DNA from: Agelas oroides
Taxonomy: Eukaryota; Porifera; Demospongiae; Agelasida; Agelasidae
Length of the DNA: 64,000 nt
Reading direction: 5' to 3'
Assembly: GCA_949130485.1 (NCBI GenBank)
Contig: OX422183.1
Location: 31,404,640 to 31,468,639 of the forward strand
Made by a program: the position numbers and the translations under genes. Positions 27,601 to 39,700 of this stretch are shown here, in pieces; position 1 is the first letter of the stretch; the number at the start of each line of letters is the position of its first letter. Below the pieces are notes generated by a model. That model had not been told where the DNA came from and did not search any database. It worked only from the letters and a program-made list of their open reading frames with translations.

Positions 27601-29868
27601 TAGCTCACACATGCTTTGCAGAAGCACCAGATATTCAGGCGTCCACACAGCCTGGTTCCTGGTGCAGTCACTTTTCTTGTACTAGCCTGATGAAGAGAGC
27701 CAAAGTGCCCTCGAAAACATCACAATTATATCTTGCCAATATACTGTCAAAGCCAAGAGTCCTTGTGAATGAAGCGCGGACTTTGTAGATAATGTAGATG
27801 CTAGCCTGGGTCCCCTCCCCTCGTCGCCGGGAACTAGGTTAGCATCTACAAAGTCCGCGCTTCATTCATAAGGACTCTTGGCTTTGACACTATATTGGCA
27901 AAACCTTATCTGTGATGTCGTCGAGGGCACTTTGGCACTCTTCATCAGGCTAGTACAAGAAAAGGCAAAGTGTCCTTGAAATATCGCAAATCAAATTTTT
28001 TGTCATACACATGTCTTGTCAAGGCCAAGAATGCTTGTGAATTTTACAAAGTGTGGTAAAATGGAAAGTTTAGCAATATGCGCTTTGGACACACTGGACA
28101 GGGCTGGGTTGAGGTGATTCAACTGTTAGTACCTGCTGTCTAGAATTCCAGCAATCTCGAAGATGATGAGTTCGAACATGGTACAGGAGAGGGCAAAGGT
28201 CACTGAGAATAGCAACTGGACGATGACATTGTGAATCTGTGGTGGGGTGTATGTGGGGAGGGGGAGGTGTGATGTAGCGGCACAAGAGGGGGAATTAGTA
28301 GGAAGGGAGGGACGGAAGGAGGAGGCAAAAGGAGAAGGGTAGGAGGGGAGAGGAAAGAAGGAGGGAGGAGGGACGTAGGAAGGAGAAAGAAAGGAGGAGG
28401 GAGGTATATAGGAAGGAAAACGAAGGGAGGAAGGTTAGGGAGGGAGGAGGAAAGGAAGAGGGAGGAGGGAGGTATATAGGAAGGAAAACGAAGGGAGGAA
28501 GGTTAGGGAGGGAGGAGGAAAGGAAGAGGGAGGAGGGAGGTATATAGGAAGGAAAACGAAGGGAGGAAGGTTAGGGAGGGAGGAGGAAAGGAAGAGGGAG
28601 GAGGGAGGTATATAGGAAGGAAACCGAACTGAGGAAGGTTAGGGAGGGAGAAAGAAAGGAGGAGGGAGGTATATAGGAAGGAGGTATATAGGAAGGAAAA
28701 CGAACGGAGGAAGGTTAGGGACGGAGGAGGAAAGAAGTAGTGTACATGAATTACATGCACAAGAGGAAAGGTAAGGTTTGGTAGCTGTGTTACTCACTTC
28801 AAAATCTTTGAAAAGTTTTCTCATGAAGAACACCCAGCCAAAGCCAAAGAAGAGGGACTGTGTGTGATGAGAGGAGGAGAGGGAGGGGGAGAGTTAGCAG
28901 TTTTAAGTAGATGTACAATCATGTAACTCTCTCCCAACAGTAGACAATGCAAAAAACAAAACAAACAAACAAACAAACAAACAAACAAACAAACAAACAA
29001 ACAAAACAAACAAACAAACAAACAAACAAACAAACAAACAACACCGAAATGACCGAAAATTACTGTATGTAGTTCTCTGCAAGTTTATTACAGTAAGAGT
29101 GTGCAACTCCCATATGGTTTCTATACCCACCATCTGGACAGTATGACGTATGCAAGCAGCATTTGTAAGACCGTGTCATTGTTTTCAGACCACTGGGATG
29201 GGTTTTAAAATGGATGGAACTGAAACAGTGGACAAGGACCATGTACCTACCCTTCGTTTACAGAATGTCTAAGTGTGTGAGGACTATATAGTCTCGCAAG
29301 CCAGCCCCTTCGCAGAGAGGAAGGGTCTGGCCATGTTGCAGCTGACGAGTTGTCACCGAGGAACGCAATTATCAAATTGCACCGTTACGTAACAAGATGC
29401 TGACATCCGCTAAACACGTTGTGACATAATTGCTACTCATGACAACGGATGCAATCTACGAAGAGTGCGGATCTCATTGGTCACATAAAGTTTCTGCCAT
29501 GGTGATAACTCAATGGTCGCGGCATAACCAGACCCTTCCTCTCTCTGCGAAGGGTGCGGCTTGCGAAACTATGTGAGGACCAGATCTCCCCTTGTCTCAC
29601 GCACGAGATCTTCCAGGACTTTTTGTTTCTAAAAAGGCCTGGAAACAAAGCTAGCTTTTGTATAAAGTTAGCAAAGCAGTTTGCACTGTAGTAGGGGGCG
29701 ATCTGTACAAATTAATATGTTGTATGCACAGTACAGAGCCCTTCACAAACTCTTAAAGCATTATTACGAGCAAAGGTGATGTCATTATACTATGCACTTC
29801 TGGTTGAATGTGCTGACCTGGGTCCCAAACATAACAACGCAGTCGAATACGAATCCTAACCCCAGCAT
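18600..29868 (-). CDS. GPR89: Golgi pH regulator (GPHR / GPR89), 17 exons
   Basis: A conserved multi-pass protein of Golgi/ER membranes that acts in anion conductance and luminal acidification. Exons: 29818-29868, 28798-28857, 28133-28236, 26376-26482, 25706-25813, 24734-24854, 24525-24604, 23700-23723 (24-bp microexon), 23526-23620, 23107-23195, 22358-22450, 21804-21843, 21303-21358, 20734-20823, 20574-20639, 19103-19161, 18600-18693. They join in one frame (445 codons; the human protein is 455 aa). Landmarks: [125 protein letters not shown]. The start ATG at 29866-29868 gives a shorter N-terminus than human. The C-terminus stops at FLVRSHSA where other animals continue through the last membrane helix; the stop lies at the edge of the 67-bp array. 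The exon at 24525-24604 may be off by 1 bp. Confidence 0.93.
19235..19873. mobile_element. Foldback element expanded by an internal 32-bp minisatellite
   Basis: Ends TAGCCTCGTTCCCAGG and GGGAACAAGGCTA match the window's foldback family. Its interior motif CATTGAAAGCCGGTGGCGGA (then GGATTCTGCAAG) is repeated with a 32-bp period, with starts at 19322, 19354 and so on to 19770: 14 near-identical units plus about three diverged ones. It lies in a GPR89 intron. The open frames across it are artefacts of the repeat. Confidence 0.9.
20200..20543. mobile_element. AT-rich MITE (TAGTGTTGTTTTAGTT ends)
   Basis: The left end TAGTGTTGTTTTAGTTA is mirrored by AACTAAAACAAGACTA at the right, with many CTAAACTATAACTA repeats between. 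A copy in the opposite orientation disrupts the pseudogene at 59160-60391. It is in a GPR89 intron. Confidence 0.75.
20931..21275. repeat. GATCAC/TGGATC minisatellite in a GPR89 intron
   Basis: Degenerate units of about 9-18 bp built from CTGATCAC, CTGGATCAC and CTGATTACC. Both strands read open as Ile/Thr/Val-rich frames; these are repeat artefacts. It lies between the exons at 21303-21358 and 20734-20823. Confidence 0.9.
21499..21674. mobile_element. Foldback element, TAGCCTCGTTC family
   Basis: TAGCCTCGTTCTCAGG faces CCTGGGAACAAGGCT, with an inner TAGCCCCGTTTCCAGGCC, suggesting two partly overlapping copies. It carries the family motif CAGTACTGCAAGCGATGG. It is in a GPR89 intron. Confidence 0.75.
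22556..23010. repeat. 23-bp minisatellite in a GPR89 intron
   Basis: Alternating 23-bp units GGTCTGAGAATCTGATTGGG(AAT) and AGTTTGGGAATCAGGTTGGG(AAT), giving a 46-bp higher-order period with several block rearrangements. It lies between the exons at 23107-23195 and 22358-22450. Confidence 0.92.
24129..24366. mobile_element. hAT-type MITE with perfect 8-bp target duplication
   Basis: Inverted ends CAGGGTTCTCGCTAG and CTAGCGAGAACCCTG are flanked on both sides by GGTACATG (24121-24128 and 24367-24374). The 8-bp duplication and CAGGG terminus are typical of hAT elements. The motif GCACCATTTGG recurs four times inside. It is in a GPR89 intron. Confidence 0.9.
24893..25507. repeat. 28-bp polypyrimidine minisatellite in a GPR89 intron
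   Basis: About 22 tandem units of CTTTCCGTCTCACTCCTCCC followed by a variable C/T run (period 26-28 bp). The plus strand is almost pure pyrimidine and the gene strand purine. Overlapping proline/serine-rich frames are artefacts. Confidence 0.93.
26694..26793. mobile_element. Compact foldback element (about 100 bp)
   Basis: TAGCCTCGTTCCCAGG and CCTGGGAACGAGGCTA end a near-perfect hairpin with the inner pair GTCGCTTGCAGTACGA/TCGTACTGCAAGCGAC. A half copy precedes it at about 26558-26633. Confidence 0.88.
26976..27106. mobile_element. Foldback element (about 130 bp)
   Basis: Same ends as 26694-26793. The arms include CAGCTTTCCGTCACTTGCAG and its inverse with few mismatches; the loop is GGGAGAGGGTAACCCTCTCCC. 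A degenerate copy follows to about 27170. Confidence 0.9.
27237..27601. mobile_element. Nested foldback element
   Basis: Outer ends TAGCCTCGTTCCCAGACCCC and GGCCTGGGAACGAGGCTA. Inside, an inverted pair GGTATCTTTTCTCA(T/C)GTGAG and its complement brackets about 200 bp of unrelated sequence, so this looks like one foldback element enclosing another insertion. Confidence 0.8.
27671..27966. mobile_element. Large foldback element with arms of about 125 bp
   Basis: CTTTTCTTGTACTAGCCTGA at the left is the reverse complement of TCAGGCTAGTACAAGAAAAG at the right. The similarity continues through AAAGTGCCCTCGA, CCAATATA and AAGTCCGCGCTTCATTCA. A centre of about 50 bp contains GATGCTAGCCTGGG/GGTTAGCATC. 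It is in a GPR89 intron. Confidence 0.85.
28290..28735. repeat. Purine-rich minisatellite (about 66-bp unit) in a GPR89 intron
   Basis: Units hold GGAGGTATATAGGAAGGAAA, then ACGAAGGGAGGAAGGTTAGG and GGAGGAAAGGAAGAGGGAGG. About five full or partial copies lie between the exons at 28798-28857 and 28133-28236. The TATATA core recurs in each unit. Confidence 0.9.
28958..29041. repeat. (AAAC)n tetranucleotide repeat
   Basis: AAACAAACAAAC run with one AAAACAAAC interruption. It is in GPR89 intron 1. Confidence 0.95.
29285..29571. mobile_element. MITE with TAGTCTCGCAAGCC ends and 9-bp target duplication
   Basis: Inverted ends TATATAGTCTCGCAAGCC and GGCTTGCGAAACTA lie between two copies of TGTGAGGAC (29276-29284 and 29572-29580). 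A 9-bp duplication suggests a Mutator-like (MULE) mobiliser. It is the same family as 484-749 and 7271-7530. It is in GPR89 intron 1. Confidence 0.85.
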
Positions 29869-32469
<2,601 letters not shown>

Positions 32470-32937
32470 CCACACCCCCTGTACTATATCTCTATCCACA
32501 CAATCACATTACTGTACCGTATCACTCTTCAAACTAGCCTTGTTCCCAGTTCTGTCATTTCTGTATATGGTGAACTCTGTGGACAACAATTTGTTTAACT
32601 CAGAGCCCATAATAAAACCAAACCTAGTCTCACAAAAGAGGAAGGTTAACTGTTACCAACTTTAGCTTGGAGAAAACTTTCCAACGTTTTGACTGAATGC
32701 TCCTGGACCAGTCGTCATCTGGGTGAAAGTGGACAATGGGAAGGCTTGGTCTCACATAGTCACACTCTGGTTCCTGCTGTAAAGAGCGTTGCTGGCCCCT
32801 TTCCCTCTCTGCATGGGGTATACCCATGTAAGACTACACCAAAGCTGGATCCATGCCAGGACTATAGTGCCATATATCCCCATGCAGCCCTTCCCATTGT
32901 CCAGTTTTTAATCAATCACTTACTGCAATAATGAAAG

Positions 32938-33215
32938 ATAGAGGATGGAGGAGACTCAGGAAGACTGGGAGTGGTGCACGATAGAGGATTGCTGAGTCTC
33001 CTGGCCTCCTTCATCCTCTATCGTGCACCACTCCCAGTCTTGCTGAGTCTCCTGGCCTCCTCCAGACTGGGAGTGGTGCACAATAGAGGATGGAGGAGGC
33101 TAGGAGACTCAGCAAGACTGGGAGTGGTGCACGATAGAGGATGGAGGAGGCCAGGAGACTCAAAAGATTGTGAGTGGTGAATGTTATAGAGGGTGGGGAG
33201 GGGCCACAGAGACTC
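32938..33215. repeat. Minisatellite resembling the POLR2H exon 3 end
   Basis: Direct and inverted units of AGGAGACTCAGCAAGACTGG, GAGTGGTGCACGATAGAGGA, TGGAGGAGGCC. The last unit (about 33161-33215: GACTCAAAAGATTGTGAGTG, then ATAGAGGGTGGGGAGGGGCC) is closest to exon 3 of POLR2H (31722-31760). Confidence 0.85.
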
Positions 33216-33341
33216 TGGATGCCTGAGTTGTACACACTGTAGACACGTACAACTGACTAAAAAGCAGTGGGCACTGGCATAGGCAAGCTGGAGCACACTG
33301 GAGTGCATGCCCTATACCATCCATCATTCCTTCTCACAACT

Positions 33342-33538
33342 CCATCAAGCTTCATTAAGAAACAAAGAGCTTGCACAGACACTTGTCTGCTAGCTAAACC
33401 TGCCAGCTACTTATGTATCAATCTGCTAGCAATTTTCTGGGTTTGAATTAGATACCAGTAATAGCTAGCAGATGACCAATAATGTCTAGCAAAACCACCA
33501 TCTATGCTAGCTAATTGCTTCTTAATAAAGCCTGATGG
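33342..33538. mobile_element. Small MITE-like inverted repeat
   Basis: CCATCAAGCTTCATTAAGAA at the left is mirrored by TTCTTAATAAAGCCTGATGG at the right, with GCTAGC/TAGCTAG motifs between. It lies just upstream of the 449-aa gene. Confidence 0.6.
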
Positions 33539-33687
33539 AATTGTAAAGGGAGATGACAGCTGGTAATTATACAGTTGTAAATTTACTAACCAGTCTGAAA
33601 TTGGAGTAACTACTCCGAGGCGCTTTTAAAGGCAGTATAGTTTCAGCAGTGATGTTAAACACTGCTGAGTTGAAGTAGCTACATGAA

Positions 33688-35037
33688 ATGGATGCTGGCA
33701 GGATAACAAGGGATATCTTACTGTGCTGCCAAGAACTTGTTTGTGATGGTGCTGGGTGCACAGGTGAAGTAGCTCCCCAAAGATGTGGTAAAGTGGTACA
33801 GATTGTGTTTCTGGTGGCATCCTTTTTGTTTGGTGCCTTTGATTCTTTTACTGACTGGAATGCTTGGGTATCGCTGAGAAGTGACAATTTTGGTTTGGTG
33901 CAGTTTCCTGAAGCTTTGATATGGGCTTGGCTTGGTTTCACCATAATGGGAACAGTGCTTTTTGTTGTATCTCTATTTAATGACTTGATGGACTTGCTGT
34001 GTATGAGTACTAGTAAAATCAGTGGTCTGAGATACAAATGTTATGGTATTTTGGGCTTCAACTCTCTGACACGTTCAGAAATACTAGCATTCCTGAATAC
34101 AACATTTGAGGATGTACCACTACTCATCTTGACTCTCATCTATGTCGTGATTCGACAAGTGATCTGTGTAGGACTGGATCCATCCCTAAATCCAGAAAGT
34201 TATGCAACTGACTATCGTGACCTCTACATCAGTGCAGTTGTTACTACTGCAGCAATTATATACAGAACATTCAGATCATTTTATCGACTGGGCTACAGTT
34301 ACGAACGCTGTTATTGTCCAGCTCCATCACAAGAAGAGAAATTGTGCTCACCGGAATGCTGCGAGTGTACATGTGGTCACATTTGCGGTGGTGAAAAGCC
34401 TTGGAATGGCTGTTTTATAGTTTATGGTTTCATTCTCTTTGTGTATGTACTTTTAATTCTGTTAGCACTAGTAGTGGTTGGCTTTGGTGGGTACACTGTA
34501 TCAAGTATACTTGGTGGAATGGCTGGTGGTCAAACTATTGTTGACTGGAATATTACCCGTTCAAACCCAGATGTTCACATTCAAACCCAAGTAGAATTGT
34601 ATCCACTTTTGTACTCAGGATCTGGGAGTTTGGAGTATGAAACTAACGCAGTTACAGTGACTGATATCAGTGTCGTTAGTGGCACAGCGCTGCTGGTAAG
34701 AAATGGAAGCTTATCTGTTACTGAGGTGTTTCAAAGTGATTTGAATACGACAACATACTGCTCAGTCTATTTTGCATTTCAACAAAATGAAATTGTTTTC
34801 AATGTGGCACATATTAATGAGCAGCTTTCTAACAGCCAATCCTGTGTCTGCAATCCTGATTCAACACCATGTGATCGCTACTATGAAAATCTTTTCATTT
34901 CGGTTGGTTCCGCAAATTCAAATGGAACTATACTTTTTGAAAACGTTGTAAGAGATCTATTTCCCTCGTGTCCATTGTCACTAAAACCTATTTATCGTGA
35001 CAGAAATCTTCAAGTGAACTGCAACTGCAATTTCTAA
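33688..35037 (+). CDS. Five-pass membrane protein of unknown family, intronless
   Basis: 449 aa in one exon. Hydrophobic segments at about residues 36-52, 76-97, 143-160, 178-192 and 243-267 suggest five membrane spans. Between spans 4 and 5 is a cysteine-dense loop (about 208-233, including CECTCGHIC). After span 5 comes a C-terminal domain of about 180 residues with several N-glycosylation sites (NIT, NGS, NTT, NGT) and paired cysteines (CVCNPDSTPC), ending NCNCNF, probably extracellular or luminal. The pattern TDW in span 1 and FEDVPLLILTLIY in span 3 faintly recalls XK-related scramblase-type proteins (FE/LE-x-x-P), but I do not claim that family. A decayed paralogue is at 59160-60391. 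The first ATG of the frame is taken as the start; the promoter is not recognised. Confidence 0.75.
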   Translation: MDAGRITRDILLCCQELVCDGAGCTGEVAPQRCGKVVQIVFLVASFLFGAFDSFTDWNAWVSLRSDNFGLVQFPEALIWAWLGFTIMGTVLFVVSLFNDLMDLLCMSTSKISGLRYKCYGILGFNSLTRSEILAFLNTTFEDVPLLILTLIYVVIRQVICVGLDPSLNPESYATDYRDLYISAVVTTAAIIYRTFRSFYRLGYSYERCYCPAPSQEEKLCSPECCECTCGHICGGEKPWNGCFIVYGFILFVYVLLILLALVVVGFGGYTVSSILGGMAGGQTIVDWNITRSNPDVHIQTQVELYPLLYSGSGSLEYETNAVTVTDISVVSGTALLVRNGSLSVTEVFQSDLNTTTYCSVYFAFQQNEIVFNVAHINEQLSNSQSCVCNPDSTPCDRYYENLFISVGSANSNGTILFENVVRDLFPSCPLSLKPIYRDRNLQVNCNCNF

Positions 35038-35165
35038 GATGGTGTTAAACATTTGGTGGCTGAGGGTAGTTTTTGATGTTGGAGAACACATTTTACTCAT
35101 TATACATTTTCGTAATACTGACTTAATCCTCTGCATGGGAAGATCTGATAGCTTAAGCATCAAGT

Positions 35166-35405
35166 ATGCATGGGTCAGGTGACTCAGGAAGACTGTGAGT
35201 GGTGCATGACAGAGGGTGGGGAGGGGCACCCGAGACTCGTGAAGACTGTGAGTGGTGCATGTTAGAGGGTGGAGAGTACTTGGGAGACTCAGGAAGACTG
35301 AGTGGTGCATGTTAGAGGGTGGAGAGTACCTGGGAGACTCGCGAAGACTGAGTGGTGCATGGTAGAGGGTGGGGAGGAGCTGAGAGACTCTAGAAAACTG
35401 TGAGT
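35166..35405. repeat. Second minisatellite resembling the POLR2H exon 3 end
   Basis: About four units of roughly 55 bp, for example GAGACTCAGGAAGACTGTGA, GTGGTGCATG, TTAGAGGGTGGGGAGGGGCA. Exon 3 of POLR2H reads AGAGGGTGGGGAGGGGCCAG, GAGACTCAGGAAGATTGTGA, GTAGT. It sits between the 449-aa gene and the orphan exon. Confidence 0.85.
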
Positions 35406-35440
35406 AGTACCTATGTGATAGTGGGTGCAAAAATGGACTG

Positions 35441-35702
35441 ATGCTTAGAACTACTCAATTCTACACCTCCAGCCCTGTCTGTAGCACCTCACTCTCTGCC
35501 GATGGTCTCACTATGCTTGAAGCGTTGCTCCTTCCAAAGCTAGGCTCTCTGCTCAGAACTGAGGTGTGCTTGAATGTTACCAAGGAAACCAACCACACCA
35601 TCGCTGTGTTTGACTGGGAGAATGGAGGAGCAGTTGGTGCACATCCTGTGAAGATTCAACATCTTTTCATATCTCTACCACCAACACCCACTGTTCCAAG
35701 TA
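35441..35702 (+). pseudogene. Orphan copy of an ectodomain exon
   Basis: The frame PKLGSLLRTEVCLNVTKETN, HTIAVFDWENGGAVGAHPVK, IQHLFISLPPTPTVPS is nearly the same as the 3' two thirds of the exon at 61903-62226 (PKVGSLVRTELCLTVTMETN and onward), and the donor GTAGGT is kept. No partner exon (for example the membrane-span exon) was seen downstream, and the next 1 kb has none that fits, so it is probably a stranded duplicate. Use as an alternative exon of a transcript from the 449-aa gene cannot be excluded. Confidence 0.7.
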
Positions 35703-35709
35703 GGTGATG

Positions 35710-36757
35710 CATGTTCTTGCATTCTGCCATTCTTACTGGGAGGTACCAGATCAGATCTGGCATCTACCCTGGAGTTTTTGACCCAGACGGCTTGGGAGGT
35801 CAGAGCTTACCACACACGAAACATGTATAGTTGAGCTGCAGTTAAATATTATACAGTTGTAATAGCTATGGTTCATTTTAGTCTTCCTCATTTCAACCTG
35901 TATACTGATTTGCACTCATGCAGACAGCTGCCACATAATTACAGCTACCCCTGTCAATGATGCTCCCTTGTCGACGCACCATAGCCGCTGTGGTGGCCTT
36001 TGTCTGTGCACAACAGAAGTAGGAGATAATATTAATAGTGGTATGCTATAAGCGGCTGTCTCCATGTAACCTGTAGGTGTGGTTGTTATTCAGTGATATT
36101 AAATGACTGTGAGTATATGTATGGCCAGACATTCATACATTCATGTACCTCAGCCATATTAATGCAGGTACTCACTATCACCAGTAACAACTAAACACAT
36201 GCATCAAAATACATATTGTGAGGTGTTGCCTAGGTAGATAATGAACTAATATGAGTATATATCACTGGGAAGTATATAAGGCTTCATGTTCACAGACCCC
36301 TCCCCCCATAGCTTTCTGTCATATAATGCAAGCAATGGAAAGGTGAGGGGAGGGCCGAGAACACGGTTAAAGTTTTACGCTCAACTTGAGTGGAAAATTA
36401 TTTGATCAAACGTAACATAAAATAAGTTTGTTACACGCAAACATGTACTTACAGTCCACACAAATCGAAGAACATGTACACAACAGCTATAAAGGTGTTA
36501 CAAAATTCTAAAAAATGTAAATTCTAGTTCACCAACATAATGATAAATACATAACAGCCTGATAAATAAGCACCTAAACATTCTACATATACAACAAAAA
36601 TATATTACACATGCATGGTATTAACATAATATACATACATAGCATTATATTATGCAAGCCATAACGATCAGTGCTACTATGTAACACAAAACAAAGAATG
36701 TAAGTCCATTCAAGAGAAAATAATGATAGCACTTACAAAAAGACTCATTATAAGAGT
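35710..36757. other. No gene seen
   Basis: AT-rich sequence with one diverged foldback-like pair near 36296-36365 (CCCCTCCCCCCATAGC/AGGTGAGGGGAGGGC). No supported exon. Confidence 0.5.
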
Positions 36758-39700
36758 TCATGAGGACTGCTTTGACAGCACACCAGCCTGACCCTCAATA
36801 CAGGCTAGGTCATATGCTGTCTTTCCAGCCTGCATATTGACAGAACGATGTGTAATTGCTATAAAGGGGTAATTACTAAAGCCAATTGGGCAATTTAACC
36901 ACGACTACATTGGAGTCAGGAAAGTGAAATGTTGTATTACAGGTATGGCCAGAACAGACAATGATGAAGATTGAATGATGCCTGTCCCACTCCTGAGTGC
37001 AACTATACATAGAGCATATAGCTGAACAGTAGCCCACCAAACCTGGCCAGCAGCTACATGCAGTAACAATAACAATGTTAGGCTTCATGGGCTTTATAAG
37101 TGCATCATGCTCAAAACAAGCTGATTACAAGTGCAATCATAGGTGAGTAAAAAATCTTGGAAATTGACGGGAAACCCACAACTCTAAACCTGTGAAGACA
37201 TAAATCTCATCAACTTAGTTGACATGCAGCTCCTGAGCATGTCGCTATTTGCAGTCTTCCTTCCAAATTCTAATGTACACAATTAGAAATGAAGATTCAT
37301 TCACCTTGTTGGTGAAATTCACACTGGCTCCATGCTTGATCAGCTTCCTGACAATCCCCACATATCCTTTCTCGGCTGCCATCATGAGGGCTGTCTCCTG
37401 AGAGTCCTGGAAACAATTTGGACAATAAATTTAAGGGCTGTCTAGTACAGGAATACACCCAAATTCTACTTGAAGAGGCATATGAATCAAATTGACAATT
37501 GGCTACTTAATCCCACAACCAGTGTTAGACACAGTTGGTCTAGTACTAGTTGCCCGGGTATCAAGAACTTTGGTGCTACTATAGACTAGCAATTTACGGT
37601 CCTTGCTCTTCATGTACCATGTTCTGTATAATGTACATACTGTGCTACTGGTATAGTCAGCTCCCAATTGGTACACAACATTGTGGTGGTATATGTGTAG
37701 ATTACCATCTCTGGCAGGTTTGGGTCAGCATTTGCCTCCAGCAGTTGCTTAACAATGTCCTCATGTTCCTGGTCTACTGCAAAGTGAAGTGCTGTCTCCC
37801 CCAGCTGAGTATATAGTCATGTGTGTATGTGGGTGAGTGGGAATGGGAGAAGTGAGAGGCAAGAGGAATGGAGAGGGAAAAGAGAGGGGGAGGGGGAGAG
37901 GGAAGGGAGGAGAGGAGGGAGAGGGGGAGGAGGGAGAGGGGGAAGGGGGAAGGGGGAGAGGAAGAAAGAAAAGGGGAGGGGAAAAGAGGGGATGGGGAAG
38001 GGGAAGGGAAGGGAAAGGGCTAGGGAGGACTGCTCCCTAGCCCTTTCCCTTCTCTCCTGCACACTCATTTTATCACTCCCCCCTCCGAGGGGGGAGTGAT
38101 GAAATGAGTGTGCAGGAGCATGTGGTAGTGTTGTATGGAGAATGCAGCAATTATGAAAAAGGAGTGTGTTGGCATTGCCATTGTGTATATACATTAGGCA
38201 TGGTTCAGGCTAAGAGGCAGCTACGACTCCACATACATGCACGGAATGGATACGTAGCATTTGCATACAGCACCACCACGTATACAGTGGGTTAGTCTTT
38301 GTTCAGTGGAAGAGTTCTATTTTATCAAATATCATGAAGTTGACTGGAAGCTGGAGGAGGAGTGAAGGAGGTGTGTGTACACTACACATACATTCTAGGA
38401 ACTTCCCATCATCTGGTATGTATAAAATCTCACCTCTGTGGTGGTGTTGAGGGTGGCCCCTGCCTGAAGGAGTACCGTCACCACACTGGGGTGGCCGTGG
38501 TGGGATGCTATCATCAGAGCTGTTACTCCATCCTGTGAGGGAAGGAGAGCTATCAACACATGAACATACTAACCATCCATTATTGTCGTCCTCATATTCT
38601 GTACAACACAGTACATTTGTCTACTTACTGGTCACGAGGGTACATTCATTTTCTGGCTAGAGTACATGAAGATCAACGGTCACTGCCATTGCCACAGAAA
38701 TGATGAACCGAACTTGCCTATACTTGGACCATTACATGTGCTGGATGTACCTTCTTCTGATGGTTGACATCTGCCTTTGCTGCAATCAAACATTCCACTA
38801 TCAGAAAGTGTCCATTCTGACAAGCAGTACACAGGGGTGTCCACCCATCCTGGAGGAGGTGAACATAATATCAACCCAGCAATACCCACCTGCTATACAC
38901 ATCACAATGAGAGCTGAAGAATGTGTGGTTGTACAACTGTTGACAATTCAACTTCATACAGTAAAGGAAATATCTAGCTACATGTAGTCTACCATCTTTA
39001 CACGAAACACATCATACAGTTAGTATAAGCTCCTGGTATGCTAGGTGTGGTACTGCGTAATCAGGCTGTTGAGCACAACGTGGTTGCATTTTCAGAGCTT
39101 TCCTTTGCTGTACACTGGCAGGGAAGGCTAAGCAGAGACTAGTACTATGAGTAACAGCAAAAATCTAATGTGTCAAGTTGTTAACTACAGCAGTGATGGT
39201 GGACAATCTTGCTGAAAAGGTCGACAAGTGTCCGCTAAATCAGGGTCGTAAAGTACTGTTTGCGTATAATTGGGACGGCGAAAACTTTTTGTTATACGGA
39301 GTAGCGGGGTGCCTGCTATTCAGGGGTTGCTTAAGTATTGAAGTGAATGGAAGGACAGTTGGGAGGTTATATCGTGGGTGTCCGCTGTTGAGGGGTGTCT
39401 GTTAAGTGGGGTTCCACTGTACCACCCACCAGGTGTACAGAATATTGTTGTTGCCATGGTAACAGAGCCACAACACAATGTACATTCATTATCATACTCA
39501 AAACAGGTACCCACCTATGGAGAATCTATTGACTGTAAAGATACTACCCATGAACACAGTCAATGCAGTCACCATGGAAACCGTGCACCTAACTTGTGAC
39601 TGTTGCTCACTACAGTGTGCACCTACACAGGGTGATATGGAGTATATGTACCTTCGTTTGGCGGTTGACATCTGCCTTTGCTGCAATCAAGTGTTCAACT

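Noticed and set aside
33688-35037. Assigning the 449-aa protein to XK-related scramblases
   Set aside because: Only a short FE-x-V-P pattern and TM count recall the family; the cysteine loop and C-terminal ectodomain do not fit.
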